A stretch of DNA of 64,000 bases from Bacteroidales bacterium (GTDB lineage: Bacteria > Bacteroidota > Bacteroidia > Bacteroidales > P3): NCBI GenBank assembly GCA_017483575.1, contig JAFUWF010000023.1:62001-126000 (forward strand), written 5' to 3'. Positions 33,572-44,454 of this stretch are shown here, piece by piece. The notes beneath the pieces are model-generated. The model was given only the letters and a program-made list of their open reading frames with translations. It had not been told where the DNA came from and made no database searches. Every line of letters starts with the position of its first letter. Position 1 is the stretch's first letter. The translations under genes and the position numbers were made by a program.

Positions 33572-35056
33572 TTATTTCACCATGAAGCGGCCACTAACGC
33601 TGTTCATGCGGTAGATGTACATACCCGTAGGCATTCCTTCTACATTCACCGTCAGTTCGCCAGTACCGGCATGCACAGGATAGGTAGCCACGACCTTGCC
33701 CTCAATGTTGTAGATGACCATGTTGGTGGCATTGGGGGTGTTGTAAGGCAGCGTGACAGCATGGATGGCGGGGTTGGGATAGGCATCGCCAAGTTCCGAA
33801 CCGTCGACCTGGTCGATACCCACACCATTGTCGGGGACCATACCTTCAATGAACTCCTGATTCTGATTGAAATTATAGCCATAATACTGGATAGGCATAT
33901 TGTTGCCGCCGAGGTTGAAGAAGCCGTTTCCACCGCCTTCCCAGCCCCAGTTCATATAGTACTGGTTAACATTGTTCTCCATGTATCCGACGCAAAGCCA
34001 TGCATGACCGGCAGCATCACGTCCTTCACCCGTGGAAGACACACCACCCATATAGGCCACATTGTCGCTCGTCAAGACGGCACGGATTCTATCCATATAG
34101 GTCGATGCATTACGGTCGCGGTACACGACAGTGCCCTGTGTATACTTGAAGTGCTTTTTCATCGCATTGGGCACATCGGGGCTGTAGGCGCCACTGCCGT
34201 CAGGCGTGTAACCCATGTGGACAGCAACGCCGGCGTAGTAGCTCAAACGGGCCACCTCGCGCATATTCTCTTCGGAGCAGATCCGATGACCACCGCTGGT
34301 GGGCTTGTTGGGCATCTTGTCGAAGTCGAAAGGCTCCATGGTGTCGTAGTTGATTTTGAGCTGAATATTCGGCATCTTCTGCTTATCTGCATTGGCCAAA
34401 ACACTACGCAACACATAGATAGCGGTACCCGAGGCCTTGCTGGGGTATCTGTAGTAACGCATCATCTGCGACATGGCCGTAGCCACACAACCCACCATAG
34501 AATATCTTCCGCCAGTGTCCTGCGGGCAGAGCATATTGTACGTAGGGGTATTTGCATCGCCCTGGCCCCATGTCATCTGGGTCAACACATGCTGGTTGGC
34601 CTTGGTGTCGCCCTTGTAGCTCTTGCCCTTCAGGGCAGTCCACACTTCGTGGTCAGGGTAGGTGTAGTCGTTCTCGGCATCGAACTCCTGGAGCCCCTTC
34701 ACCATCTTGGTGTATCCATTCACCCACCACAGCATATTGGCAGGCAGATCTTCCATCACGAGCGAGCCCTCGGCGGAGTATCCGATGATGGGGTCGATAA
34801 TGGTGGTGCCGGCCATGATGATCCAGCCGTCGCTGCCCACGTTGAAGAAATACGAGGCGGGGACGCCCAACTTCTCGTTGTCGATCTGGTGAACGAGGGT
34901 GAGGTCGTTCGCGCTCAGCTTGTCGGCACCAGTATAGTAGCCCATGTAATAGGCCGCAGCCTCTCTGGCCTCTTCCAGGCTGATGTTGTCAGCCTTGGCG
35001 GTGTTGACACATATGGCCATTGCGGCCACTAGCAATGAGGAGATTACTTTTTTCAT
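33572..35056 (-). CDS. Secreted C10-family cysteine peptidase with T9SS sorting tail
   Basis: 494 residues. After the signal peptide (MKKVISSLLVAAMAICVNTAKA) comes a propeptide-like region (AREAAAYYMGYY...ASYFFNVGSDGWIIMAG), then a streptopain/interpain-type core with the catalytic cysteine C190 in MVGCVATAMSQMMRYYRYP and histidine H351 in AAGHAWLCVGY, followed by the MNWGWEGGGNGFF segment. The last 80 residues (GDAYPNPAIHAVTLPY ... GMYIYRM) are a type-A C-terminal sorting domain. This makes the protein a cargo of the SprA-containing type IX secretion system encoded 20 kb away. Related enzymes degrade host proteins. Confidence 0.93.
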   Translation of the reverse strand: MKKVISSLLVAAMAICVNTAKADNISLEEAREAAAYYMGYYTGADKLSANDLTLVHQIDNEKLGVPASYFFNVGSDGWIIMAGTTIIDPIIGYSAEGSLVMEDLPANMLWWVNGYTKMVKGLQEFDAENDYTYPDHEVWTALKGKSYKGDTKANQHVLTQMTWGQGDANTPTYNMLCPQDTGGRYSMVGCVATAMSQMMRYYRYPSKASGTAIYVLRSVLANADKQKMPNIQLKINYDTMEPFDFDKMPNKPTSGGHRICSEENMREVARLSYYAGVAVHMGYTPDGSGAYSPDVPNAMKKHFKYTQGTVVYRDRNASTYMDRIRAVLTSDNVAYMGGVSSTGEGRDAAGHAWLCVGYMENNVNQYYMNWGWEGGGNGFFNLGGNNMPIQYYGYNFNQNQEFIEGMVPDNGVGIDQVDGSELGDAYPNPAIHAVTLPYNTPNATNMVIYNIEGKVVATYPVHAGTGELTVNVEGMPTGMYIYRMNSVSGRFMVK

Positions 35057-35096
35057 TTCTATTTTATTTTATCATTTTTTTACTACAAACGCGGTG

Positions 35097-35104
35097 CAAA
35101 AATA
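35097..35104 (-). promoter_or_regulatory. -7 element of the C10 peptidase gene
   Basis: TATTTTTG on the minus strand, 40 bp before the start codon. Confidence 0.55.
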
Positions 35105-35220
35105 CAAAATTTTTCCGACATAGAAAGTTTTTTTTATCAAATCATCACTATTAGGTATTCGATATGTGATACTTATTGCAGATTAGGGAATAAAAAAAGC
35201 CCCGCCCTATCCACAGAAAA

Positions 35221-35247
35221 GCGGCCCACGGGGTATCCGTGGGCCGC
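35221..35247 (-). terminator. Terminator of the rpsF-rpsR-rplI operon
   Basis: Stem gcggcccacgg / ccgtgggccgc. It is flanked by T-tracts in both directions, with a second weaker GC hairpin at about 35198-35210 and a T-run beyond it on the minus strand. Confidence 0.8.
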
Positions 35248-35281
35248 TTTTTTCGTTCGTTTTCGCCTTTGGCGTTCTGCC

Positions 35282-35725
35282 TTATTCGGCAACCACCTCG
35301 ACGTGCAGCTCGGCCTTGATCTCTTTGTAGACATTGACCTTGGCGGTGTAGGTACCGACGGTCTTGATGGCCTCGACGCTAATCTGCTTGCGATCGACAT
35401 CGTAGTTGTGCTGCTCCTTCAGGGCCTCGGCAACCATGATGTTGTTGATGCCACCGAAGAGCTGACCGTTCTCGCCGACCTTGGCGATGATCTTCACGGT
35501 CTTGCCGTTGAGGGCTGCCTGCTGGGTCTCGGCGTTCTTGCGGAGGGCTTCCTCCTTGTGGGCGCGCTGACGCATATTCTCGGCGTGGATCTTCTTGTTG
35601 ACGGGAGTGGCGATGATAGCCATGCCCATGGGAAGAAGATAGTTGTTGGCATAGCCGTTCTTGACGTTGACGATTTCGTCCTTGTAGCCCAGGTTGGCCA
35701 CATCTTGCTTAAGTATGATTTCCAT
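35282..35725 (-). CDS. rplI: 50S ribosomal protein L9
   Basis: 147 residues, normal length. The N-terminal L9 domain MEIILKQDVANLGYKDEIVNVKNGYANNYLLPMGMAI is followed by the long central helix (AENMRQRAHKEEALRKNAETQQAALNGKTVKI) and the C-terminal RNA-binding domain (GQLFGGINNIMVAEALKEQ). Last gene of the conserved rpsF-rpsR-rplI operon. Confidence 0.98.
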   Translation of the reverse strand: MEIILKQDVANLGYKDEIVNVKNGYANNYLLPMGMAIIATPVNKKIHAENMRQRAHKEEALRKNAETQQAALNGKTVKIIAKVGENGQLFGGINNIMVAEALKEQHNYDVDRKQISVEAIKTVGTYTAKVNVYKEIKAELHVEVVAE

Positions 35726-35743
35726 CTATTCTTCCTCCATTGT

Positions 35744-36010
35744 TTATTTGAGACAATCGGCGACGTAGGGCATCAGGGCGATGTGACGAGCGCGCTTGAT
35801 AGCCTGCGACACTTTTTTCTGGTACTTGTTCGAGGTGCCGGTGATGCGGCGGGGCAGAATCTTGCCCTGCTCGTTGACGAACTTCAGCAGGAAGTCGGCA
35901 TCCTTATAGTCGATATACTTGATACCGAGCTTTTTGAAACGGCAGTATTTCTTACGCTGGGTCTCCACAGCGATAGGGGTCAAATATTTGATTTCGGTCT
36001 CGTTAGCCAT
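35744..36010 (-). CDS. rpsR: 30S ribosomal protein S18
   Basis: 88 residues. The conserved [62 protein letters not shown] core is intact. Located 18 bp upstream of rplI. The gap to rpsF contains a heptamer array. Confidence 0.98.
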   Translation of the reverse strand: MANETEIKYLTPIAVETQRKKYCRFKKLGIKYIDYKDADFLLKFVNEQGKILPRRITGTSNKYQKKVSQAIKRARHIALMPYVADCLK

Positions 36011-36013
36011 TTT

Positions 36014-36048
36014 ACTTTAAACTTTAATCTTTCAACTTTAAACTAATC
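36014..36048. repeat. Heptamer array between rpsF and rpsR (5 units)
   Basis: Units actttaa, actttaa, tctttca, actttaa, actaatc. It occupies nearly the whole 38-bp gap between two ribosomal-protein genes of one operon. Confidence 0.8.
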
Positions 36049-36408
36049 TTATGCCTCGGCGGGAGCTTCGGCAGCGGCCTTCTTGGCGTTACGTTTCTTC
36101 TCGTTGTAGGCCACGGCGTGCTTGTCCAGGCTCACGGTGAGGAAGCGGAGCAGACGCTCGTCGCGTTTATAGGCGATCTCGAGGTCGTTGATGACGCTAC
36201 CTTCGGCGCGGAACTCAATGAGATAGTAGAAGCCGGTGGTCTTCTTACGGATAGGATAGGCCAGCTTGCGCATGCCCCAGTTGTTCTCGTACACGATCTC
36301 GGCGCCCTTCGAGGTCAGCAGATCGACGTACTTCTTTACCGTTTCCTTCATCTGTTCTTCAGACAAAACGGGAGTTGCAATGAAAACGGTTTCGTACTGT
36401 TTTACCAT
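36049..36408 (-). CDS. rpsF: 30S ribosomal protein S6
   Basis: 119 residues from the ATG at 36408, where the family-typical MVKQYETVFIATPVLSEEQ begins; a longer in-frame reading to 36519 would run into tRNA-Thr. The ferredoxin-like S6 fold is visible (GMRKLAYPIRKKTTGFYYLIEFRAEG, DERLLRFLTVSLD), with an alanine/glutamate-rich tail. The S6-S18 pair forms a complex on the 30S platform. Confidence 0.97.
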   Translation of the reverse strand: MVKQYETVFIATPVLSEEQMKETVKKYVDLLTSKGAEIVYENNWGMRKLAYPIRKKTTGFYYLIEFRAEGSVINDLEIAYKRDERLLRFLTVSLDKHAVAYNEKKRNAKKAAAEAPAEA

Positions 36409-36483
36409 TACTGTGTTTTTTTTGTTTGTTAATACTTTTTTAAAACAAAAAAAGACAGGCACATGTCCTGTCTTTTTCCTTAG

Positions 36484-36556
<73 letters not shown>

Positions 36557-36591
36557 GGCGGTAAGGTTCGCGAAGGCGAGGCTTTCTTGTG

Positions 36592-36665
36592 TCGGGGTGA
36601 GAAGACTCGAACTTCCGGCCTCCACGTCCCGAACGTGGCGCGCTAGCCAACTGCGCTACACCCCG
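36592..36665 (-). tRNA. tRNA-Pro (anticodon CGG)
   Basis: Acceptor cggggtg/caccccg, anticodon stem ccacg/cgtgg with loop ttcggga, T loop ttcgagt, discriminator A. Confidence 0.93.
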
Positions 36666-36672
36666 CGATAAG

Positions 36673-36745
36673 TGTCCTGGCAGGGATTCGAACCCTGGAC
36701 CCATTGATTAAGAGTCAATTGCTCTACCAGCTGAGCTACCAAGAC
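36673..36745 (-). tRNA. tRNA-Lys (anticodon CTT)
   Basis: Acceptor gtcttgg/ccaggac with T8 and A9 in register, anticodon stem attga/tcaat with loop ctcttaa, discriminator A. Confidence 0.93.
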
Positions 36746-36875
36746 ATTTTTTTCTCTTTCTTTCGCTTGTGTTCCTGCAACGTGCATCGGCCTCCCCGGG
36801 AGGCATCTTTTGTGGACATGGACTTTGCCGCTGCAGCAGCATTTCAAATTACTCTTTCCGGACTTTCGTCCCTTG

Positions 36876-36948
<73 letters not shown>

Positions 36949-36970
36949 AAACGCGTTTTCTTTTTCTTTT

Positions 36971-37056
36971 TGGTACTCCGGGTGGGACTTGAACCCACAC
37001 GCCCTTGCGGGCAAGGGATTTTAAGTCCCTCGTGTCTACCATTCCACCACCAGAGC
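36971..37056 (-). tRNA. tRNA-Leu (anticodon TAA)
   Basis: Class II tRNA with a long variable arm (cttgcccgcaaggg). Anticodon loop cttaaaa, T loop ttcaagt. Encodes its own CCA, unlike the neighbouring tRNAs. Confidence 0.92.
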
Positions 37057-37083
37057 CTTTCTCTCTCTGATTTAGGAGACCTG

Positions 37084-37156
<73 letters not shown>

Positions 37157-37218
37157 ATCGCGTTTTTTTACCATTTCAAACCGCTCTTTTCTTCACCTCT
37201 CGGTTCCGAAAACGGGTG

Positions 37219-37249
37219 CAAAAGTACAAACTTTTTTCAAACTGGCAAA
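37219..37249 (-). promoter_or_regulatory. Promoter of the six-tRNA cluster
   Basis: On the minus strand TTTG (37246-37249), 19 bp, TACTTTTG (37219-37226), upstream of the second tRNA-Gly. All six tRNAs and possibly rpsF-rpsR-rplI lie downstream in the same direction. Confidence 0.75.
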
Positions 37250-37256
37250 ATATTTT

Positions 37257-39887
<2,631 letters not shown>

Positions 39888-39932
39888 CTGTTGTGTCGGT
39901 TGGTGATTAACGGTGAACGGTTGGCGTGAGGC

Positions 39933-41012
39933 CTACAGGATGAACTTCACCCTGAAGCCCCGCGTGGTGGGCTCCTCCACTATCTCCCTGCACAGCCGGC
40001 GCAGCTCCTCCGCCACCCCGGCGTCGGCGCCCAGCAGCGGCGAGGCCTCCAGGCGCTCCTTCATGACGTCGAGCGACGCAACATCGTTCAGCTCGCTGTA
40101 TGTCAGTCGCAGTGTGTAGGGATAGGCCGTCGGCATGACCTTCTCGGCCACCAGGTCGACTATGCGGCCGGCCGCCACGCCCTTGTCCGCGATATGGTAT
40201 TTGTTGCAGAAGGCGTCCATCTGCGAATGCACGCCCAGCATGTCGTAGTCCGGACCGTCCACCTCGAAGACCGCCTTGCGGATCCGCTGCACAAAGGCTT
40301 TCGTGGCGCTGTGCACCGGGTTCTCGAAGATCTGCTGCGGGGTGCCGTCCTCGTAGATGATGCCATCGTTCATGAAGAATATGCGTGTGCTGACATCGCG
40401 GGCGAATTTCATTTCGTGGGTGACGATGAGCATCGTCATGCCCTCGGAGGCCAGCTGGCGCAGCACGCTCAGCACCTCGCCCACCATCGTGGGGTCGAGG
40501 GCCGACGTGGGCTCGTCGAAGAGTATCACCTCGGGATGCATCGCCAGGCAGCGCGCTATGGCCACGCGCTGCTTCTGTCCGCCAGAGAGGTCGGACGGCA
40601 TGGCATTGGCCTTCTCGGCCATGCCCACCTTGCGCAGCATGGCCATGGCCTCCTCTTCGGCCTGGCGGCGGTCGAGGTGGTGCAGCTTCATCGGCGCAAA
40701 GGTCACATTGTCCAGGATGCTCAGGTGCTCGAAGAGGTTGAAACTCTGGAACACCATGCCCATCTTCTGGCGCAGCTTGTTCAGCGGATAGCCCTTGGCG
40801 AGGATGTTCTCGCCGTCGAACAGTATCTCGCCGCCCGTCGGCGGGTCCAGCAGGTTGATGGCACGCAGGAAAGTGCTCTTGCCCGTGCCCGAAGGCCCGA
40901 TAATGCTGATGACTTCGCCGGGATTGATTTCGCAGTTGACATCCTTGAGCACCTTGAAAACGGTGCCGTCGGGATTGATATATTGCTTGCTGAGGTGTTT
41001 GATGGTAATCAT
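39933..41012 (-). CDS. Polar amino-acid ABC transporter ATP-binding protein with C-terminal extension
   Basis: 359 residues; GlnQ/HisP-type ATPases are about 245. The first 245 residues are canonical: Walker A GPSGTGKS (39-46), Q-loop VFQSFNLFEHLSILDNV, signature LSGGQKQRVAIARCLA, Walker B VILFDEPTSALDP, H-loop THEMKFAR. The extra 110 residues (DYDMLGVHSQMDAFCNKYHI...RGFRVKFIL) form an alpha-beta domain I cannot name; it may be a regulatory domain, analogous in position to the C-terminal domains of MetN or MalK. Overlaps the permease gene by 4 bp. Confidence 0.88.
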   Translation of the reverse strand: MITIKHLSKQYINPDGTVFKVLKDVNCEINPGEVISIIGPSGTGKSTFLRAINLLDPPTGGEILFDGENILAKGYPLNKLRQKMGMVFQSFNLFEHLSILDNVTFAPMKLHHLDRRQAEEEAMAMLRKVGMAEKANAMPSDLSGGQKQRVAIARCLAMHPEVILFDEPTSALDPTMVGEVLSVLRQLASEGMTMLIVTHEMKFARDVSTRIFFMNDGIIYEDGTPQQIFENPVHSATKAFVQRIRKAVFEVDGPDYDMLGVHSQMDAFCNKYHIADKGVAAGRIVDLVAEKVMPTAYPYTLRLTYSELNDVASLDVMKERLEASPLLGADAGVAEELRRLCREIVEEPTTRGFRVKFIL

Positions 41013-42514
41013 TTCTTTGCGGTGTTTCTTACGGTTAAGTCAAGCAACTTGCCCAGTAGCCAGGCAAGGACAAAATAGATGACGGTGACCAACAGCAGGG
41101 GGAAGAAGGCGTCGAAGGTGCGGTTGCGTATCATGTCGCTGGCACGCGTAAGGTCCTGGATGGCTATGTAGCCCACGATGGAGGTGTTCTTCACCAGCGA
41201 CACCGCCTCGCCCTTGTAGACCGGCATCACGCTGCGCAGCGCCTGCGGCGCCACAATGTAGACGAACGTCTGCCACCGCGTGAAGCCTATGGCCAGGCCC
41301 GCCTCCGTCTGCCCCTTGCCCACCGAGTCGATGGCCGTGCGGAACATCTCGCTCACATAGGCGGCGAAGTTCAGCGCAAAGGCCACCACCGCCACCATCG
41401 TGGCGCTCAGGCCCGTGCCCGCCAGCACCACGTAGAACATAATCATCAGGAACACCAGCATCGGTATGCCGCGCATCAGGCTGATGTACGCCTTCGCCGT
41501 CTGGCTCACCCAGCGGCGTCGGCTCATGCGCATCCAGCACACACCCGCGCCCAGCAGCGACCCCAGCAGGATGGACAGCAGCGATATCTTCACCGTCTCC
41601 CACAGGCCTTCCAATATGTAGCGCCAGCGCGCCTCCACTATGAGGTTGTTGTGCACCGTCTGGCGCATGCGCTCCCAGAAGCCCGCCTGCACGCCGGCGG
41701 CGCCGGCGGCCCTGACAAAGAAGCCCGGATAGGCATAGTAGTGCACCGACGAGAAGTCGATGGTCTTCTGCCGCTCCTCGGTGACGAAGATTCCTCCGCA
41801 CAGTATGTCGATGTTGCCCGTCTGCAGCGCCGTGGTGGCCGACGCCAGGGGCACATAATTGATATCCACCGGACGCCCCGCATAGCGGCTGTAGCGCAGC
41901 AGCACCTCCGGATCGAAACCGCGCCAGTCCTTGCCCACGGAGAAGGCAATGGGAGGCATGTTGACAACCAGGCCCACCTTGATGGGCTTGCCCTCGGGCT
42001 CGGGCCCCAGGTCGGGCATCGGCACCCGCGACGGCGTGTCGCACTCAAACCACCGGTCGTACATCTTCTGCAACTCGCCCGTACCGCGCAGCGAGTCGAT
42101 GAAACGGCTCAAACCCTCGCGCACCGGCGCCGTCGCGGCGTTGCCCTTGCTGAAGGCAAAGGCCACCGGGAACTGCGTCTTGCCCCGGAACGCCAGCTTG
42201 ATGCCCGTGCGCGCCATCTCCTCGGGCGACATAAACGTGTCGTCCTCCACCATCACATCCACCTTGCCGCTCACCAGCGCCTCCACGTCGTCGCTCGGGG
42301 CGTTGAACGTGGACAGCTCGATGTCCGCGCGCTGCGATAGCATCATCTCGTATATCGACCCCGCCGTGCAGCCCACTCGCAGCCCCGCCAGGTCGGACGC
42401 CTTGCTCACCTCCACGGCCTTCGGGCCGCCGCCGGAACAGCCGGCAAAGGCCAACGCCACGGCAACGCACGCCGCCGTCAACCTCACCTTCTTTCCCAAT
42501 TCTCTCAAAGTCAT
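41009..42514 (-). CDS. Amino-acid ABC transporter: fused substrate-binding protein and permease
   Basis: 501 residues. The N-terminus is a lipoprotein-type signal (AFAGC, C26). Residues about 35-280 are a type II periplasmic binding fold (DLAGLRVGCTAGSIYEMML, VDVMVEDDTFMSPEEM, then IKVGLVVNMPPIAFSV, ATTALQTGNIDILCGGIFVTEERQKTIDFS). Residues about 290-495 are a HisM/GlnP-type permease with the EAA loop EAGLAIGFTRWQTFVYIVAPQALRSVMP. The fusion tethers the receptor to the channel. Together with the ATPase it forms a complete two-gene importer. Substrate is probably a polar amino acid. A TATTTTTG box (42550-42557) precedes it. Confidence 0.9.
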   Translation of the reverse strand: MTLRELGKKVRLTAACVAVALAFAGCSGGGPKAVEVSKASDLAGLRVGCTAGSIYEMMLSQRADIELSTFNAPSDDVEALVSGKVDVMVEDDTFMSPEEMARTGIKLAFRGKTQFPVAFAFSKGNAATAPVREGLSRFIDSLRGTGELQKMYDRWFECDTPSRVPMPDLGPEPEGKPIKVGLVVNMPPIAFSVGKDWRGFDPEVLLRYSRYAGRPVDINYVPLASATTALQTGNIDILCGGIFVTEERQKTIDFSSVHYYAYPGFFVRAAGAAGVQAGFWERMRQTVHNNLIVEARWRYILEGLWETVKISLLSILLGSLLGAGVCWMRMSRRRWVSQTAKAYISLMRGIPMLVFLMIMFYVVLAGTGLSATMVAVVAFALNFAAYVSEMFRTAIDSVGKGQTEAGLAIGFTRWQTFVYIVAPQALRSVMPVYKGEAVSLVKNTSIVGYIAIQDLTRASDMIRNRTFDAFFPLLLVTVIYFVLAWLLGKLLDLTVRNTAKK

Positions 42515-42549
42515 CTTTTTAGTATTTATTTTCAGTTAATAATAGACTG

Positions 42550-42557
42550 CAAAAATA
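42550..42557 (-). promoter_or_regulatory. -7 element of the amino-acid transporter operon
   Basis: TATTTTTG on the minus strand, 35 bp before the fused binding-protein/permease start. Confidence 0.6.
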
Positions 42558-42718
42558 CACAAAAAAAACGACACCTGCCGCAACAACTTTTCAACAACCG
42601 CCCCAACCGCCCCCGCCGCCTCCCGGCGCCCACCCGCCGGCCGGCCCCCGCCACTCTCCCTCCGCCTTGACATTTTCACCTCTCCAAAACCCTTTCTCCA
42701 CCCTGCCATCTCCCACCA

Positions 42719-42771
42719 TGGTAGGAGTTGGGTAGGAGTTGGTAAGGAGTTGGTAAGGACATGGTAAGGAG
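42719..42771. repeat. 11-bp tandem array (about 5 units)
   Basis: Units gtaggagttgg, gtaggagttg, gtaaggagttg, gtaaggacatg, gtaaggag, lying in a 576-bp non-coding gap. The left part of that gap is a C-rich stretch that I cannot assign. Confidence 0.75.
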
Positions 42772-42929
42772 ATTATCACTGTCATTCAGTGCATTTTAAG
42801 ACCCAAAACAGGCATCCAGGAGGGTTTCGGACGGGCAGATTTGACATTTTCACCCTTTTCCGCCGCACCTCCAATCAGAAGCAATGCTCAAAATCAATGC
42901 TCAATCAGAACTGAAAGAACAAAAAAAAA

Positions 42930-42993
42930 CTCAATCAGAATGAAAAGAACAAAGAGAAGAAAATCTCTGATAGTTCTTTTCGTTCTAATTGAG
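42930..42993. repeat. Long imperfect inverted repeat in an intergenic gap
   Basis: The arms ctcaatcagaatgaaaagaac (split here in the window as 42930-42950) and their reverse complement at 42973-42993 differ at two positions, around a 22-bp loop. Similar fragments (aatcagaa, ctcaatcag) occur just upstream and gattgag just downstream, as if several palindromes had been nested. No T-tract follows, so it is not a simple terminator. Confidence 0.75.
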
Positions 42994-43090
42994 GTTTCCG
43001 ATTGAGAAAGGGTCCTAATCCTCTATCAGGTGGTACACCATGGGGGAAATCGGGTGTGGAATATCCGAAAGGTCTTCGATTTGTTTTTTT

Positions 43091-43885
43091 TCATTTCCGA
43101 GGGTGGAGGTAGTGTCCGACGGGGCCGAAGTCGAAGCCGTCGACGAGGATGCGGTTCTTGGTGATGCGTCCGAGGAAGCAGCAGTTGAGGCGTGCCTCGT
43201 CCATTTTGAGGAGGAAGTCGTCGTCCCGGCTCTCGGGCAGGGCCACGAGGTAGCGCCCCGCCTCCTCGCCGAAAAGGAAGGCATCCAAGCGCACCTCGCG
43301 CGGCGCCAGGATGTCGAAGCCCTGGGGCTGCAGGAACCGCAGCAGGGAGCAGAAGAGGCCTCCTCGGGCCACAGGGGCCTGCGCATCGAGCATGGCGCCA
43401 GACTCGAGGGCGGCGAGAATCATCTCGGTGTATTGGCAATCGTCGTTGTGCCCGCCGGCGGCCATGGGCTGTTCCACCAGGTGGAGGCAGCGACGGGCAT
43501 ACTCCGAGTCGGCGAATTCGCTGCTGACGTTGCCCAACATATAGAGCAGCATTCCGGTGGCGAGGCAACAGGGGGCATCGCCGAAACGGATGTCGCGGCA
43601 CAGCTGGAGGGCTATGTCGAGACACTCCTTGACTTTGGGTTCGCGGATGGCGCGGTGGTCGGCGGAGCCGTCGTAGAGGTAGTCGTTGCGCTCCACCACA
43701 TGGTGCTGGCCCCGCAGCCAGCCGTAGAGGCTCTGCTGCTTGCCGTTGCTCTCCCACATGGCCAGCAGGGTGGAGAGCTCGTCGATGGAGGGCGCGTGGC
43801 CAAGGATATCGAGCACCTCGTCGTAGGCCGGGCGCGAGATGCCCATGGCCTCCACCTGCTCGAAGTCGACGACGGGCTCACTCAT
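43091..43885 (-). CDS. Protein with a PurM/PurL-type C-terminal (AIRS-C-like) region; function unknown
   Basis: 264 residues. The C-terminal half has RGGLFCSLLRFL, then DAFLFGEEAGRYLVALPE and FLGRITKNRILVDGFDFG, which resembles the second-domain pattern of AIR synthase and FGAM synthase (FGE-x-x-x-R-hydrophobic stretch followed by a G-x-hydrophobic strand). The N-terminal half (LSTLLAMWESNGKQQSLYGWLRGQHHVVERNDYLYDG) has no match I can name, and the ATP-binding half of a purine enzyme is missing. Start at 43885 chosen because it overlaps the phosphatase stop by 8 bp; upstream residues in this frame are phosphatase shadow. Confidence 0.5.
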   Translation of the reverse strand: MSEPVVDFEQVEAMGISRPAYDEVLDILGHAPSIDELSTLLAMWESNGKQQSLYGWLRGQHHVVERNDYLYDGSADHRAIREPKVKECLDIALQLCRDIRFGDAPCCLATGMLLYMLGNVSSEFADSEYARRCLHLVEQPMAAGGHNDDCQYTEMILAALESGAMLDAQAPVARGGLFCSLLRFLQPQGFDILAPREVRLDAFLFGEEAGRYLVALPESRDDDFLLKMDEARLNCCFLGRITKNRILVDGFDFGPVGHYLHPRK

Positions 43886-44357
43886 GGCCGGCGGTGAGTT
43901 TTTCGAAGAGGGCCGTGCAGCCGGTGTTGATGTCGTCCCAGGCAATGTTGAACTTGCGTGTGTACCAGGGGTCGGAGACGTCGCGACGGTGGTGCTTGGT
44001 GTCGCTCTCGGGGGTGTGGTCCAGCAGGAGGGAGAGCTTCTCTTCCGGATCGCCGCCGAAGAGGCGTTCCATGTTGGCGAGGTTCTGGCCGTCCATGCCG
44101 ATGAGCATGTCGTAGTGGCGGTAGTCGTCGGGGGTGAGCTGGCGCGCCGTCTTGCCGGGGCATCCGATGCCGTGCTCGGCGAGGGTGCGCTTGGCCAAGG
44201 GGTAGACGGGGTTGCCCACCTCCTCGTCGCTGGTGGCGGCAGAGGCCACCTCGAACTCCTCCTCCAGCCCGGCGCGGCGCACCAGGCGCTTGAAGACGAA
44301 CTCAGCCATGGGGCTGCGGCAGATGTTTCCGTGACAGACAAAAAGTATTCGTTTCAT
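43878..44357 (-). CDS. Low-molecular-weight protein-tyrosine phosphatase
   Basis: 159 residues, standard length. The phosphate loop is VCHGNICRSPMAE (C8, R14), and the general acid lies in DVSDPWY near residue 130. Such enzymes dephosphorylate BY-kinases for exopolysaccharide or low-molecular-weight phosphoproteins. I chose the ATG at 44357: the motif starts seven residues in and the -7 promoter box ends 4 bp before it, so the mRNA may be leaderless. It overlaps the downstream AIRS-C-like gene by 8 bp. Confidence 0.92.
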   Translation of the reverse strand: MKRILFVCHGNICRSPMAEFVFKRLVRRAGLEEEFEVASAATSDEEVGNPVYPLAKRTLAEHGIGCPGKTARQLTPDDYRHYDMLIGMDGQNLANMERLFGGDPEEKLSLLLDHTPESDTKHHRRDVSDPWYTRKFNIAWDDINTGCTALFEKLTAGHE

Positions 44358-44361
44358 GGTG

Positions 44362-44393
44362 CAAAGATACGAATAAAAATCGGAATACACAAA
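44362..44393 (-). promoter_or_regulatory. Promoter of the phosphatase gene, directly next to its ATG
   Basis: On the minus strand TTTG (44390-44393), 20 bp, TATCTTTG (44362-44369), then cacc and ATG. This leaves no room for a Shine-Dalgarno sequence. Confidence 0.7.
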
Positions 44394-44394
44394 T

Positions 44395-44423
44395 AAAAAA
44401 AAGAGGCACCCCGGGGGCGCCTC
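44395..44423 (-). terminator. Terminator of the thrS-rplS ribosomal operon
   Basis: Stem gaggc(a)cccc / gggg(c)gcctc with an A-run (44395-44402) that gives a U-tract on the minus strand. Confidence 0.8.
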
Positions 44424-44454
44424 TCTCTTCCAAGCATATCGCAAGGGTTGCAGA

